Assembly (NCBI RefSeq): GCF_005889735.1 | Contig: NZ_VCKY01000014.1 | Span: 1 to 64,000, forward strand | DNA: 64,000 nucleotides | Source: Nonomuraea turkmeniaca | GTDB taxonomy: Bacteria > Actinomycetota > Actinomycetes > Streptosporangiales > Streptosporangiaceae | Direction: 5' to 3' | In this document: piece by piece, positions 43,476 to 52,270 of the stretch | Position numbering within the stretch: position 1 is the first letter of the stretch | Layout: each line of letters starts with the position of its first letter | The notes under the pieces: model-generated | Database searches by the model: none | The model's input: only the letters and a program-made list of their open reading frames with translations | Told to the model about the DNA's origin: nothing | Translations under genes and position numbers: made by a program

Positions 43476-44750
43476 ATGGTTCCGGGACGACGGCGGAGGG
43501 CTCCGGTGGCACGCAGGCGAGCGACGGCCATGTCCGCGATCGTCCTGGCGCTGGGACTGACCGGCGCCGGTGCGACACCGTTCATCGTGCAGAGCGCGAG
43601 CGCGTCCGTGACGGCGTACGACCCCCCTGTCGAGCCCTGCGACGTCGCCGACCCGGCGTGTGAGTCCGACCCCCAGACCACGGTCACGGTGACCACGACG
43701 TTAGGCACGCCGACGCCCGAGGAGGACCCGGAGACGACGGTCACCAAGACCGTCACCGCGTCGCCGACGAAGCCCACCAAGTCCGCGACGCCGACGAAGT
43801 CCACCGCTCCTCCGCCCTCCACCACCCCGGAGACCACCCCCACGCAGAACCCGCAGCCGGTGCCCACGCAGAGCGTCGAGCTTCCGACCACCGCGTCGAC
43901 CACGCCCGAGGCGAGCGTCGAGATGCCGGTCGTCACGCCGACGACGACCGCCCCCGTGGTGCCGACGGAGACGCAGCCGGCCACCTCCGAGGAGGTGCCG
44001 CTGGAGTTGCGTGGCGCGGCTCCGGAGTTCGACCAGCGGACGCTCACGCAGAAGCTCAGCATCCCTGCGCTGGTCCTGGTCCTGCTCGCGCTCTTCGCCG
44101 TGCTGATCTTCGAGGGCCGGCTGCGCCGGATGGCCCACGCGGCCGCCGTACGGAAGGCGGGACCGCCGATGGGCGGGCCGCGTCCGGACCTGCCACCCGG
44201 CGGCTACCCGGCCGGTCCGGGGTACGCCGCGCCGGGTTACCCGGGCGCCACCGCGTACGCGCCGATCATCAGTTTCGTGCCGGTGCAGACGTACCCGAGC
44301 GGCCAGGTCTACCAGGACGTCGCACATCCGTACCCGCCGCAGGGCTACGCGCAGGAGCCGCCGCCCGCGGCGCCGCCCGAGCCGCCTCCCGTGGTGCTGC
44401 ACCCGGACGAGTTCGACTCCTACAACTACGAGCCGCCCAAGCCCAAGGAGTACCGGGACCCGTTCGAGCCGCTGGTCTCCCCGGCCGACATGCCGGCGGG
44501 CGGTGGCAGCCCGATCGAGGACGGCCACGAGCACCCGCTCGGCCCGGCCTCCGCGGCGGAGTCCGGTGACTCCGAGCCGTGGCAGGGCCCGTCATTGTTC
44601 GAGCCGGCGCAGCGGCCCGCGCAGGAGTACGAGCCACCGCCGTACCTGCCTGCCGACGAGGACGTGACGGCCGTGCAGCCGCTGCCGCAGCAGGAGCGGA
44701 CCAAGGAGATGCCGGACTCCGAGCGCGACCGTTTCCGCCGCTCGGAGTAG
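43476..44750 (+). CDS. Exported Thr/Pro-rich protein with one membrane anchor and Pro-rich cytoplasmic tail
   Basis: A 424-residue protein. A signal peptide (AMSAIVLALGLTGAGATPFIVQ) precedes a Thr/Pro-rich outside part of about 140 residues, one helix (LSIPALVLVLLALFAVLIFEG) and a Pro/Tyr-rich cytoplasmic tail (GGYPAGPGYAAPGYPG, PPEPPPVVLHPDEFDSYNYEPP). No domain is recognised. The start may be the ATG at 43476 or the TTG at 43470; no strong ribosome binding site is present. It is separated from sdhB by a perfect bidirectional terminator. Confidence 0.75.
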   Translation: MVPGRRRRAPVARRRATAMSAIVLALGLTGAGATPFIVQSASASVTAYDPPVEPCDVADPACESDPQTTVTVTTTLGTPTPEEDPETTVTKTVTASPTKPTKSATPTKSTAPPPSTTPETTPTQNPQPVPTQSVELPTTASTTPEASVEMPVVTPTTTAPVVPTETQPATSEEVPLELRGAAPEFDQRTLTQKLSIPALVLVLLALFAVLIFEGRLRRMAHAAAVRKAGPPMGGPRPDLPPGGYPAGPGYAAPGYPGATAYAPIISFVPVQTYPSGQVYQDVAHPYPPQGYAQEPPPAAPPEPPPVVLHPDEFDSYNYEPPKPKEYRDPFEPLVSPADMPAGGGSPIEDGHEHPLGPASAAESGDSEPWQGPSLFEPAQRPAQEYEPPPYLPADEDVTAVQPLPQQERTKEMPDSERDRFRRSE

Positions 44751-44766
44751 CCGCCCAGAACACGCT

Positions 44767-44796
44767 GAGGGGGCTGGACACCCGTCCAGCCCCCTC
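44767..44796. terminator. Perfect bidirectional terminator
   Basis: GAGGGGGCTGGAC (44767-44779) and GTCCAGCCCCCTC (44784-44796) form a perfect 13-base stem with a 4-base loop. It separates the convergent gene ending at 44750 and sdhB ending at 44811. Confidence 0.85.
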
Positions 44797-44810
44797 GATC
44801 GTGTGCCGGC

Positions 44811-45563
44811 CTACTTGGCGCGCTTGAAGATCTTGTTGCCCAGCCACACCAGCGGGTCGTACTTGCGGTCCACCACGCGCTCCTTCATCGGGATCAGCGC
44901 GTTGTCGGTGATCTTGATGTGCTCGGGGCAGACTTCGGTGCAGCACTTGGTGATGTTGCAGTAGCCCAGCCCGTGGTCCTGCTGGGCCGACTCCTGCCGG
45001 TCCGCCACGTCATACGGGTGCATGTCCAGCTCGGCGATCCGCATGAGGAAACGGGGACCGGAGAAGTTGGTCTTGTTCTCCTCGTGGTCGCGGATCACGT
45101 GGCAGACGTTGTTGCACATGAAGCACTCGATGCACTTGCGGAACTCCTGGGACCGCTCGACGTCGACCTGCTTCATCCGGTAATCGCCGGGCTGTACGTC
45201 GGCCGGCGGCGTGAAGGAGGGGACCTCCCTGGCCTTCTGGTAGTTGTACGAGACGTCGCTGACCAGGTCCTTGATGACGGGGAACGTCCGCATCGGCGTG
45301 ACCGTGATGGTCTCGTCCTCCTCGAAGGTGGACATGCGGGTCATGCAGCCCAGCCGGGGCTTGCCGTTGATCTCCATGCTGCACGAGCCGCACTTGCCCG
45401 CCTTGCAGTTCCACCGCACCGCCAGGTCGGGCGCCTGCGTGGCCTGCAGCCGGTGGATGATGTCGAGGACGACCTCGCCCTCGTTGACCTCCACGGTGAA
45501 GTCCTCGAGCTTGCCCTCGCCGCCCTCACCACGCCAGACCTTGAACTTTGCCTTGTAGCTCAT
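44811..45563 (-). CDS. sdhB: Succinate dehydrogenase Sdh1-type iron-sulfur subunit
   Basis: A 250-residue electron-transfer subunit. [2Fe-2S] ligands are in WNCKAGKCGSCSMEINGKPR plus the Cys of LGCM. The [4Fe-4S] and [3Fe-4S] ligands are in CIECFMCNNVCHV and CNITKCCTEVCPEHI. It matches the Sdh1 type known from mycobacteria (Rv0247c-like) rather than the SdhB of the second operon at 55029. Its ATG overlaps the sdhA stop (ATGA), giving coupled translation. Last gene of the minus-strand operon. Confidence 0.94.
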   Translation of the reverse strand: MSYKAKFKVWRGEGGEGKLEDFTVEVNEGEVVLDIIHRLQATQAPDLAVRWNCKAGKCGSCSMEINGKPRLGCMTRMSTFEEDETITVTPMRTFPVIKDLVSDVSYNYQKAREVPSFTPPADVQPGDYRMKQVDVERSQEFRKCIECFMCNNVCHVIRDHEENKTNFSGPRFLMRIAELDMHPYDVADRQESAQQDHGLGYCNITKCCTEVCPEHIKITDNALIPMKERVVDRKYDPLVWLGNKIFKRAK

Positions 45564-47461
45564 GACTTCGCTATCCCGTCGAACTCGGTCATCTCTTCGT
45601 CGGTGAGGTATTTGCTCAGCTCACCCCGATCGAACAGGCTGATCAGGTCGTCACGCATGGGCGGCTGGACCTTCTCCTCGACGGTGACCGTCGAGCCGTC
45701 CTCGGTGGAGCAGACGAGTAGCTTGCGGCGCCAGTCGGGATTCATCCCGGGGAAGTCGTCACGGGTGTGGCCGCCGCGGCTCTCCTGGCGCAACAACGCG
45801 GCCTTGGCCACGCACTCCGAGACCAGCACCATGTTGCGCAGGTCGATCGCGAGGTGCCAGCCGGGGTTGTAGATGCGCGAGCCGGCCGCCCCGACCAGGC
45901 GGACGCGTTCCTTGAGCTTCTCCACGACCTGGAGGGCCTCGGAGATCTCCTCGGCCTTGCGGATGATGCCGACCAGATCGTTCATCGTGCGCTGGAGCTC
46001 GTGGTGGACCTCGTAGGGGTTCTCGCCGTCGCGGCCCAGCGGCGCCACCGCCTCAGCGTGCGCCTCGTCCACCAGCTCGGGCGCGACCTTGGGCCGGGCC
46101 TTGAGCCCGTCCACGTACGCCGCCGCGCCCGCGCCCGCCCGGCGACCGAACACCAGCAGGTCGGACAGGGAGTTGCCGCCGAGCCGGTTGGAGCCGTGCA
46201 TGCCGCCGGACACCTCGCCGGCCGCGAACAGGCCGGGTACGGCCGCCGCGCCGGTGTCGGCGTCCACCTCGACACCGCCCATGATGTAGTGGCAGGTCGG
46301 GCCCACCTGCATGGGCTCGGCGGTGATGTCGACGTCGGCCAGCTCCTTGAACTGGTGGTGCATCGACGGCAGCCGCTTCTTGATCTCCTCGGCCGGGAGC
46401 CGGGTGGAGACGTCCAGGAACACGCCGCCCTGCGGTGATCCGCGCCCGGCCTTCACCTCGGCGTTGATCGCGCGGGCCACCTCGTCACGCGGCAGCAGCT
46501 CCGGCGGGCGCCGGTTGTTGGCCTGGTCGGTGTACCAGCGGTCGCCCTCCTCCTCGGTGGTCGCGTACTTGTCCTTGAACACGTCGGGGATGTAGTCGAA
46601 CATGAAGCGCTTGCCCTCGGAGTTGCGCAGCACGCCGCCGTCACCGCGGACGGACTCGGTGACGAGGATGCCGCGCACGGACGGAGGCCAGACCATCCCG
46701 GTGGGGTGGAACTGGATGAACTCCATGTTGATCAGGTTCGCGCCGGCCAGCAGGGCCAGGGCGTGGCCGTCGCCGGTGTACTCCCAGGAGTTGGAGGTGA
46801 CGACGTACGACTTGCCGATGCCGCCGGTGGCCAGCACCACGGCCGGCGTGTCGAAGAGGATGAAGTTTCCGGACTCGCGCCAGTAGCCGTACGCGCCCGA
46901 GATCCGGTCGCCGTCCTTGAGCAGCCGCGTGACCGTGCACTCGGCGAAGACCTTGATGTAGGCCTCGTAGTCGCCGTGGTTCTCGTAGTCCTCCTGTTGG
47001 AGCGCGACGACGCGCTGCTGCAGCGTGCGGATCAGCTCCAGCCCGGTACGGTCGCCCACGTGTGCGAGCCGTGGGTACTCGTGCCCGCCGAAGTTCCGCT
47101 GGCTGATCTTGCCGTCCTTGGTGCGGTCGAACAGAGCGCCCCAGGCCTCCAGCTCCCACACCCGGTCGGGCGCCTCTTTGGCGTGCAGCTCGGCCATCCG
47201 CCAGTTGTTGAGGAACTTGCCGCCCCGCATGGTGTCGCGGAAGTGCACCATCCAGTTGTCGGCCGAGTTGACGTTGCCCATCGCGGCGGCCGCGCCACCT
47301 TCGGCCATGACCGTGTGCGCCTTGCCGAACAGCGACTTGCAGACGATCGCCGTCCGCTTGCCCTGCTGGCGGGCCTCGATCGCGGCGCGTAGTCCCGCGC
47401 CGCCCGCGCCGATGACGACGACGTCGTATTCGTGACGCTCTGTGTTAAGCGAGTTGTCCAC
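45560..47461 (-). CDS. sdhA: Succinate dehydrogenase Sdh1-type flavoprotein subunit
   Basis: A 633-residue flavoprotein that oxidises succinate to fumarate. FAD-binding VVVIGAGGAGLRAAIEARQQ is near residue 15, and the covalent-FAD His is in GKAHTVMAEGGAAAA. Substrate-site parts include FIQFHPTGMVWPP, SNRLGGNSLSDLLVFGRRAG and MGGVEVDADTGAAAVPGLFAAGE in pieces. The sequence matches mycobacterial Sdh1 (Rv0248c-like). It starts 12 bases after the membrane subunit gene and overlaps sdhB. Confidence 0.96.
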   Translation of the reverse strand: MDNSLNTERHEYDVVVIGAGGAGLRAAIEARQQGKRTAIVCKSLFGKAHTVMAEGGAAAAMGNVNSADNWMVHFRDTMRGGKFLNNWRMAELHAKEAPDRVWELEAWGALFDRTKDGKISQRNFGGHEYPRLAHVGDRTGLELIRTLQQRVVALQQEDYENHGDYEAYIKVFAECTVTRLLKDGDRISGAYGYWRESGNFILFDTPAVVLATGGIGKSYVVTSNSWEYTGDGHALALLAGANLINMEFIQFHPTGMVWPPSVRGILVTESVRGDGGVLRNSEGKRFMFDYIPDVFKDKYATTEEEGDRWYTDQANNRRPPELLPRDEVARAINAEVKAGRGSPQGGVFLDVSTRLPAEEIKKRLPSMHHQFKELADVDITAEPMQVGPTCHYIMGGVEVDADTGAAAVPGLFAAGEVSGGMHGSNRLGGNSLSDLLVFGRRAGAGAAAYVDGLKARPKVAPELVDEAHAEAVAPLGRDGENPYEVHHELQRTMNDLVGIIRKAEEISEALQVVEKLKERVRLVGAAGSRIYNPGWHLAIDLRNMVLVSECVAKAALLRQESRGGHTRDDFPGMNPDWRRKLLVCSTEDGSTVTVEEKVQPPMRDDLISLFDRGELSKYLTDEEMTEFDGIAKS

Positions 47462-47473
47462 TGAAAGCTGTCC

Positions 47474-48259
47474 TTACGCGTACGGGAAGGCGACGATGCC
47501 CTTGGCCACCAGGCGGACATAGAGGTCGGCGCCCATGACGGAGAACATCGAGGCCCACGCGAGGGGTTGGTGCTTGGCGTTGAGCTTGGAGACGAACGTC
47601 CAGGCCCGGTAACGCAGCGGGTGACGGGAGAAGTGGTTGAGCCGGCCCGCCGTGATGTGCCGGCAGGAGTGGCACGACAACGTGTAGGCGTTGATCAGGA
47701 CCGCGTTGAGCAACAGGATCCAGGTGCCCAGGCCCAGCGGCTTGTGAACGAGCGCCAGGACGGCGTCGTAGGCCAGGATGAGGCCGATCAAGATGGCCGC
47801 GTAGAAGAAGTACCTGTGGACGTTCTGGAGGATCAGCGGGAACCGCCGCTCGCCGGTGTACTTGCCGTGCGGCTCCTGCACGGCGCACGCGGGCGGCGAC
47901 AGCCAGAACGAGCGATAGTACGACTTGCGGTAGTAGTAGCACGTCAACCGGAACCCGCCGGGCAGCCCCAGGATCAGCAGCCCGGGCGGCAGCGCGTACC
48001 AGTCGCCGAAGGGCGCCAGACCGAGGAACCGCGCGCCCTCAGGGCACGAGGTCGCCAGGCACGGCGAGCTGAACGGGGCTATGTACGGCTCGACGAAGTA
48101 GCTCTGGTCGATGATCGCCCATACACCGTAGACGAGGAACGAGCTGAGCCCGAGGAATGTCAGCAGCGGGGTCAGCCACCATCTGTCGGTGCGCAGAGTG
48201 CGCACCTTGATTTGCGCACGCTGCCTTCTGACCGGAGCTTCGGGCGTCGTCTGGGTCAT
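47474..48259 (-). CDS. Sdh1-type membrane anchor subunit
   Basis: A 261-residue polytopic protein with five predicted helices, including LLTFLGLSSFLVYGVWAIID, LILQNVHRYFFYAAILIGLI and GTWILLLNAVLINAYTLSCH. It carries His residues and a Cys pair (SCHSCRHITAG) that could bind cofactors. Gene order and size match the single membrane subunit of mycobacterial Sdh1 (Rv0249c-like). The ATG at 48259 has GAGAGG upstream. First gene of the operon, behind two CRP-like sites. Confidence 0.85.
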   Translation of the reverse strand: MTQTTPEAPVRRQRAQIKVRTLRTDRWWLTPLLTFLGLSSFLVYGVWAIIDQSYFVEPYIAPFSSPCLATSCPEGARFLGLAPFGDWYALPPGLLILGLPGGFRLTCYYYRKSYYRSFWLSPPACAVQEPHGKYTGERRFPLILQNVHRYFFYAAILIGLILAYDAVLALVHKPLGLGTWILLLNAVLINAYTLSCHSCRHITAGRLNHFSRHPLRYRAWTFVSKLNAKHQPLAWASMFSVMGADLYVRLVAKGIVAFPYA

Positions 48260-48395
48260 CGCGGACCTCTCCACCTCCCGCGGACCCTGTTCGCGCGGCG
48301 GGTCCGTGGTTTCGTTTCGCTGGGCGCGCGTACGTGCGGAATCCCGCTCAAGCGCGCGTTGGTGGGGGATACGTTACGACGACCGCATCTAGATT

Positions 48396-48446
48396 TGTGA
48401 GCGGGGTCACTCACTTTTTCGATGACTGGCTGTGATTCCTGTCACG
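48396..48446. promoter_or_regulatory. Two CRP/FNR-like sites upstream of the Sdh1 operon
   Basis: TGTGA-N6-TCACT (48396-48411) and TGTGA-N6-TCACG (48431-48446) match the CRP consensus TGTGA-N6-TCACA in 9 of 10 positions each. Their centres are 35 bases apart, 144-180 bases upstream of the membrane subunit ATG at 48259 and close to the end of the response regulator gene. Control by cAMP-CRP or a redox/FNR-like protein is inferred. Confidence 0.6.
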
Positions 48447-48453
48447 TAGGCCG

Positions 48454-48903
48454 TCAGGGGCGCTGCCCCTGGGCCGGCAACTTAACCACAGTCACGAAAA
48501 AATCATCGATCTGCCGGACAACCCGGATAAATTGCTCAAAGTCCACCGGTTTCGACACATAGGCGTTGGCGTGCAGCCGGTAGCTGTGGAGGATGTCCTC
48601 CTCCGCCTCAGACGTCGTCAGGATCACCACGGGTATGGTCGCCAACGTATTGTCCGCCTTGACCTCCCGCAGCACCTCCATGCCGCTCATCCGCGGCAGG
48701 TTGAGGTCGAGCAGGATGAGGTCAGGCCGTGGCGCGTCGGCGTAACCGTCCTCCCGGCGCAGGTACGCCATCGCCTGCTCGCCGTCGTTCACCACGTTGA
48801 GGCGGTTGCGTACCTTGTTGTAGTCGAAGGCCTCCTTGGTGAGCAGGATGTCGCCCTGGTCGTCTTCCACCAAAAGCACCTCGATCGGGCGCCATTCAGT
48901 CAT
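48454..48903 (-). CDS. Single-domain response regulator
   Basis: A 149-residue receiver of the Rcp1 type, without output domain. The acidic pair is in [11 protein letters not shown], the phosphoacceptor in [19 protein letters not shown], Thr in [13 protein letters not shown] and Lys in [12 protein letters not shown]. Its ATG at 48903 overlaps the kinase stop by eight bases. It is the last gene of a coupled three-gene signalling operon. Confidence 0.93.
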   Translation of the reverse strand: MTEWRPIEVLLVEDDQGDILLTKEAFDYNKVRNRLNVVNDGEQAMAYLRREDGYADAPRPDLILLDLNLPRMSGMEVLREVKADNTLATIPVVILTTSEAEEDILHSYRLHANAYVSKPVDFEQFIRVVRQIDDFFVTVVKLPAQGQRP

Positions 48904-50041
48904 CGTCGTCTCCAGCCGCAGGGAGCGTCCAGCGGAACGTCGCCCCCTGGCCCTCCACACTATTGTCGAGCCACATCTGTCCGCCGTGATACTCGACGAT
49001 CTTGCGGCACAGCGCCAGGCCGATGCCAGTCCCTGGATACACGTCCCGGGGGTGGAGCCGCTGGAAGATGAGGAAGATACGGTCGGCGTACTTCAGCTCG
49101 ACCCCGATGCCGTTGTCCGAGCAGCTGAACTCCCACATGTCGCCGGAGCGCTCGGCCCCGATGTGGACGCGCGGGGGCGCCTCGGAGCGGAACTTGATCG
49201 CGTTCTCGACGAGGTTCTGGAACAGCTGGGTCAGCTGCAGCCGGTTGCCCTTGACCTTGGGCATGTCGTCCCTGGTGACCGTGGTCTCGGTGTCCTCGAT
49301 CGTGGCCGACAGGTTGTCCAGCGCCTGGTTCAGCGCTTCGCCGGAGTCGGTCACGGTGCGCTCGCCGGTGACCCGGCCGACCCTGGAGAAGTCCAGCAGG
49401 TCGTTGATCAGCAGCTGCATGCGTTTCGCGCCGTCCACGGCGTAGTGGATGTACTGCCTGGCCCGCTCGTCGAGCTGCGTGCTGTAGCGCTGCTCCAGCA
49501 TCTGGGTGAAGCTGGCGACCTTGCGCAGCGGCTCTTGCAGGTCGTGGCTGGCCACGTACGCGAACTGCTCCAGCTCGCCGTTCGACCTGCGCAGCTCCTC
49601 GGTCTGGTCGGCGGCCACGCGCCAGGCCGACACGATGCGGTCGCGCATGGCGTCGATGTGGCTGGACAGCTCGGCCAGCTCCGCCGGGCGGTCCACGTGC
49701 AGCGGGTGGTCGAAGTCACCGGCGGCGACCTGGCGGACCTGGTCGGTGAGCTGGTCGATGGGCTTCAGCACGGCGTAACGCACGATGACCGCCAGCCCGA
49801 CGCCGCAGCCCAGCAACACCGCGAAGAGCACGATCAACGCCACGTTGAGTCGCCCGATCTGCGCGGCCACGTCCGCCCGGGGGCCCAGCGCCTGGGCCTG
49901 GGAGAGCATCACCATGGTGACCACGACCCCGGCCGCGAACGCCACGCCGGCCACCGCGCCGGTGAACATGAACCACTGGGCGACCGGCAGCCTGCCCAGC
50001 CCGACAGGCTCCTTGGGCGGCGGCAGCGGGTGAATGCTCAT
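48896..50041 (-). CDS. Membrane histidine kinase with HAMP domain
   Basis: A 381-residue kinase. Two membrane helices ([20 protein letters not shown] and [21 protein letters not shown]) flank a short outside loop of about 15 residues, too small for a usual sensor domain. A HAMP domain ([21 protein letters not shown]), the phosphoacceptor motif [14 protein letters not shown] and the ATPase motifs [17 protein letters not shown] and [15 protein letters not shown] follow. The architecture resembles Cph1-like kinases paired with Rcp1-type regulators. Its start overlaps the phosphatase stop by ATGA. Confidence 0.94.
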   Translation of the reverse strand: MSIHPLPPPKEPVGLGRLPVAQWFMFTGAVAGVAFAAGVVVTMVMLSQAQALGPRADVAAQIGRLNVALIVLFAVLLGCGVGLAVIVRYAVLKPIDQLTDQVRQVAAGDFDHPLHVDRPAELAELSSHIDAMRDRIVSAWRVAADQTEELRRSNGELEQFAYVASHDLQEPLRKVASFTQMLEQRYSTQLDERARQYIHYAVDGAKRMQLLINDLLDFSRVGRVTGERTVTDSGEALNQALDNLSATIEDTETTVTRDDMPKVKGNRLQLTQLFQNLVENAIKFRSEAPPRVHIGAERSGDMWEFSCSDNGIGVELKYADRIFLIFQRLHPRDVYPGTGIGLALCRKIVEYHGGQMWLDNSVEGQGATFRWTLPAAGDDDD

Positions 50042-51174
50042 TCTCGTCTCCTGCTCACCAGGACCACGGCCAGATCATCGCTCAGTGTGCCCACATGTCT
50101 GATCAACCGGTCAAGGTCGATCGCGCGGTGCCGGCGCACCAGGTCGACCAGGCCTTCCACGCCCAGAAGCTCGTTGCGCTCGCCCACGGCGGCCTCGATC
50201 AGGCCGTCGGTGTAGAGCATCATTGACCACTCGTCGCCCAGCGGCACGTCGATCACCGACCATTCCGCGTCCGGGAAGATCCCGAGCGGCGGTCCTGACG
50301 GGGTGTCGGCGACCACATCGACGGCGCCGTCGCGGACCAGCACCGGCGGTGGATGCCCGACCACCCGCATCCTGGCGTACTTCAGGTCAGGGGTGATCGT
50401 CGCCATGCACAGGGTCGTGAAGATCTCCGGCGCCTTGCGCTCGGCCCGCAGCAGGGCGTCGAGCGTTCGCAGCAACGTGTCACCGGTCTGCCCGGCCAGC
50501 ACGAGCGTGCGCCAGGCGATGCGCATCGCCACGCCGAGCGCGGCCTCGTCGGGACCGTGCCCGCACACGTCGCCCACCACGACGTGCACCGACCCGTCAG
50601 GGGTCTGCACCGCGTCCAGGAAGTCCCCGGCCAGCGTGCCGCCGCTGCCCGGCAGGTAACGCGTCGTGTGCTCGATCGCGTCGGTGTGCAGGAGTGCGAC
50701 GGGGAGCAGGCCCCGCTGCATCCTGGCGTTCTCCTTGGCGATCAGCTCCGCCTGCACGAGCCTGAGCTGGGTCTGGTCGGCCCGCTTGCGCTCCATGGCG
50801 TACCGGATGGCCCGGGCCAGCAGGCGTGCGTCGACGTCCTGCTTGATCAGGTAGTCCTGCGCCCCCGCCTGCACGGCTGCGACGCCCACGTGGACGTCCC
50901 GCAGCCCGGTGAGCACCAGCACCGCCGCGTGCGGCGCCAGTGCGAGCACCTCCTCCAGCGCCTCCAGCCGGCTCGCGTCGGGCAGCGACAGGTCGACGAG
51001 CACACACTGGATCTTGGAGGTCAGCTTGGTCTTGGCCTCCTGGAGGCTCCGCGCCCGGAAGATCTTCGGCGGCGCGACAGCCTGCTGGAGCAGCTCCTCG
51101 ACGAGGAACGCGTCGCCGTCGTCGTCCTCGACGAGGAGCAGCGTCAGCGTTTCAGAGAGATTTGCTGTCACCAC
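50038..51174 (-). CDS. Receiver-SpoIIE (PP2C-type) serine phosphatase
   Basis: A 378-residue protein. An N-terminal receiver (TLLLVEDDDGDAFLVEELLQ, phosphoacceptor in CVLVDLSLPD, Lys in DYLIKQD) is joined by a helix to a SpoIIE phosphatase domain: GTLAGDFLDAV, VHVVVGDVCGHGPDEAAL, LYTDGLIEA and LSDDLAVVLV hold the metal-binding Asp residues. Such proteins dephosphorylate anti-anti-sigma factors in partner switching. The start ATG at 51174 makes it the first gene of the operon. No anti-sigma partner is in the window. Confidence 0.92.
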   Translation of the reverse strand: MVTANLSETLTLLLVEDDDGDAFLVEELLQQAVAPPKIFRARSLQEAKTKLTSKIQCVLVDLSLPDASRLEALEEVLALAPHAAVLVLTGLRDVHVGVAAVQAGAQDYLIKQDVDARLLARAIRYAMERKRADQTQLRLVQAELIAKENARMQRGLLPVALLHTDAIEHTTRYLPGSGGTLAGDFLDAVQTPDGSVHVVVGDVCGHGPDEAALGVAMRIAWRTLVLAGQTGDTLLRTLDALLRAERKAPEIFTTLCMATITPDLKYARMRVVGHPPPVLVRDGAVDVVADTPSGPPLGIFPDAEWSVIDVPLGDEWSMMLYTDGLIEAAVGERNELLGVEGLVDLVRRHRAIDLDRLIRHVGTLSDDLAVVLVSRRRE

Positions 51175-51207
51175 TTCGCCTCACCGGGACATTGGAGATG
51201 TTGCTGC

Positions 51208-52137
51208 TCATTCTGCGATGAGGTCTACCCCTTGCGGAAGCGTGCCCTCATGCCCAGCTTCCACCACAAAGGTGAGCAAGGTCTCCCTGAAGGCTTGAGC
51301 AGCCGTGGTCGGCTCGACGTCCTTGCGGTGTGCCAGTGCGATCGTACGGCTCAGCCCTGGCGGTGCGAGCGGCGTACCGGAGAGACCGGGCCGCCCGTCG
51401 AGCACCATGGAGGGCACCACGGCCACCCCCAGCCCCGCCTCCACGAACCGCAGCACCGCGTCCATCTCGCCGCCCTGCACCGCGAACCTGGGCTCGAAGC
51501 CGGCCTGCCGGCACGCCGCCAGCGTCGCCTCCCGCAGGTCGTAGCCGTGCCGGAACATCACCATCGGCCGCCCGCGCAGATCCTCGATCTCCCAGTACGG
51601 GCGCTGCGACGGCTCGTGCGAATGGGTGACGACCACGAGGTTCTCCCGCAGGATCTCCTGCGTCACCAGCGCGGGGTCGTCGCTCTGCAACGGCATGATG
51701 ATCAGCGACAGGTCGAGCTGCCCCCGCGCCAGCGCCCTGACCAGGTCCCGCGAGCCGCCCTCCTCGACCAGCAATTCGATCCCCGGGTACGCACGATGGA
51801 AGCGGGCCAGCGCGTCCGCCAGCAGCCCCGCGCAGAGCGACGGCGTGGCACCGAGCCGCACCCTGCCCCTTCTGAGCCCCGCCAACTGGGCCACCTCCTG
51901 CCGGGCGGTGTCGGCGTCGGCGAGGATGCGGCGCGCGAGCGGCAGCAGCGCCTCCCCGGCCGGGGTCAGCGTGACGTTGCCGCGCGCCCGGGAGAACAGG
52001 GGAGCTCCGAGGTCGGTCTCCAGTGCCTTGATCTGCTTGCTCAGCGACGGCTGCGCGACCCGCATGCGCTCGGCGGCCTGAGTGAAATGCCTGGTCTCCG
52101 CGACGGCGACGAAGGAGGCGAGTTGTTGCAGCTGCAT
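51208..52137 (-). CDS. LysR-family regulator divergent from sdhCAB
   Basis: A 309-residue LysR-type regulator with the N-terminal helix-turn-helix (MQLQQLASFVAVAETRHFTQ, AAERMRVAQPSLSKQIKALE) and a substrate-binding domain (RVRLGATPSLCAGLLADALARFH). The ATG at 52137 has GAGG eight bases upstream and gives the canonical start. It is divergent from sdhC across 133 bases that contain a LysR-box palindrome, so it is the probable regulator of the second succinate dehydrogenase. Confidence 0.93.
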   Translation of the reverse strand: MQLQQLASFVAVAETRHFTQAAERMRVAQPSLSKQIKALETDLGAPLFSRARGNVTLTPAGEALLPLARRILADADTARQEVAQLAGLRRGRVRLGATPSLCAGLLADALARFHRAYPGIELLVEEGGSRDLVRALARGQLDLSLIIMPLQSDDPALVTQEILRENLVVVTHSHEPSQRPYWEIEDLRGRPMVMFRHGYDLREATLAACRQAGFEPRFAVQGGEMDAVLRFVEAGLGVAVVPSMVLDGRPGLSGTPLAPPGLSRTIALAHRKDVEPTTAAQAFRETLLTFVVEAGHEGTLPQGVDLIAE

Positions 52138-52196
52138 GTGATTTTCCTCGCATCGGCCCACCTGATCGTCTGGAAAAGGCCGCACATACCAGCATC

Positions 52197-52211
52197 ATAG
52201 CCTCTGGCTAT
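52197..52211. promoter_or_regulatory. LysR-box palindrome between lysR and sdhC
   Basis: ATAGCC-TCT-GGCTAT is a perfect 6-base inverted repeat and contains the T-N11-A core of LysR binding sites. It lies 60 bases from each of the two divergent start codons. Confidence 0.65.
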
Positions 52212-52270
52212 GGAAACCAGGCGTGTGATGACTTGGACGGATCATCGCTGCGTATCTAGCTTGAGGAAAC

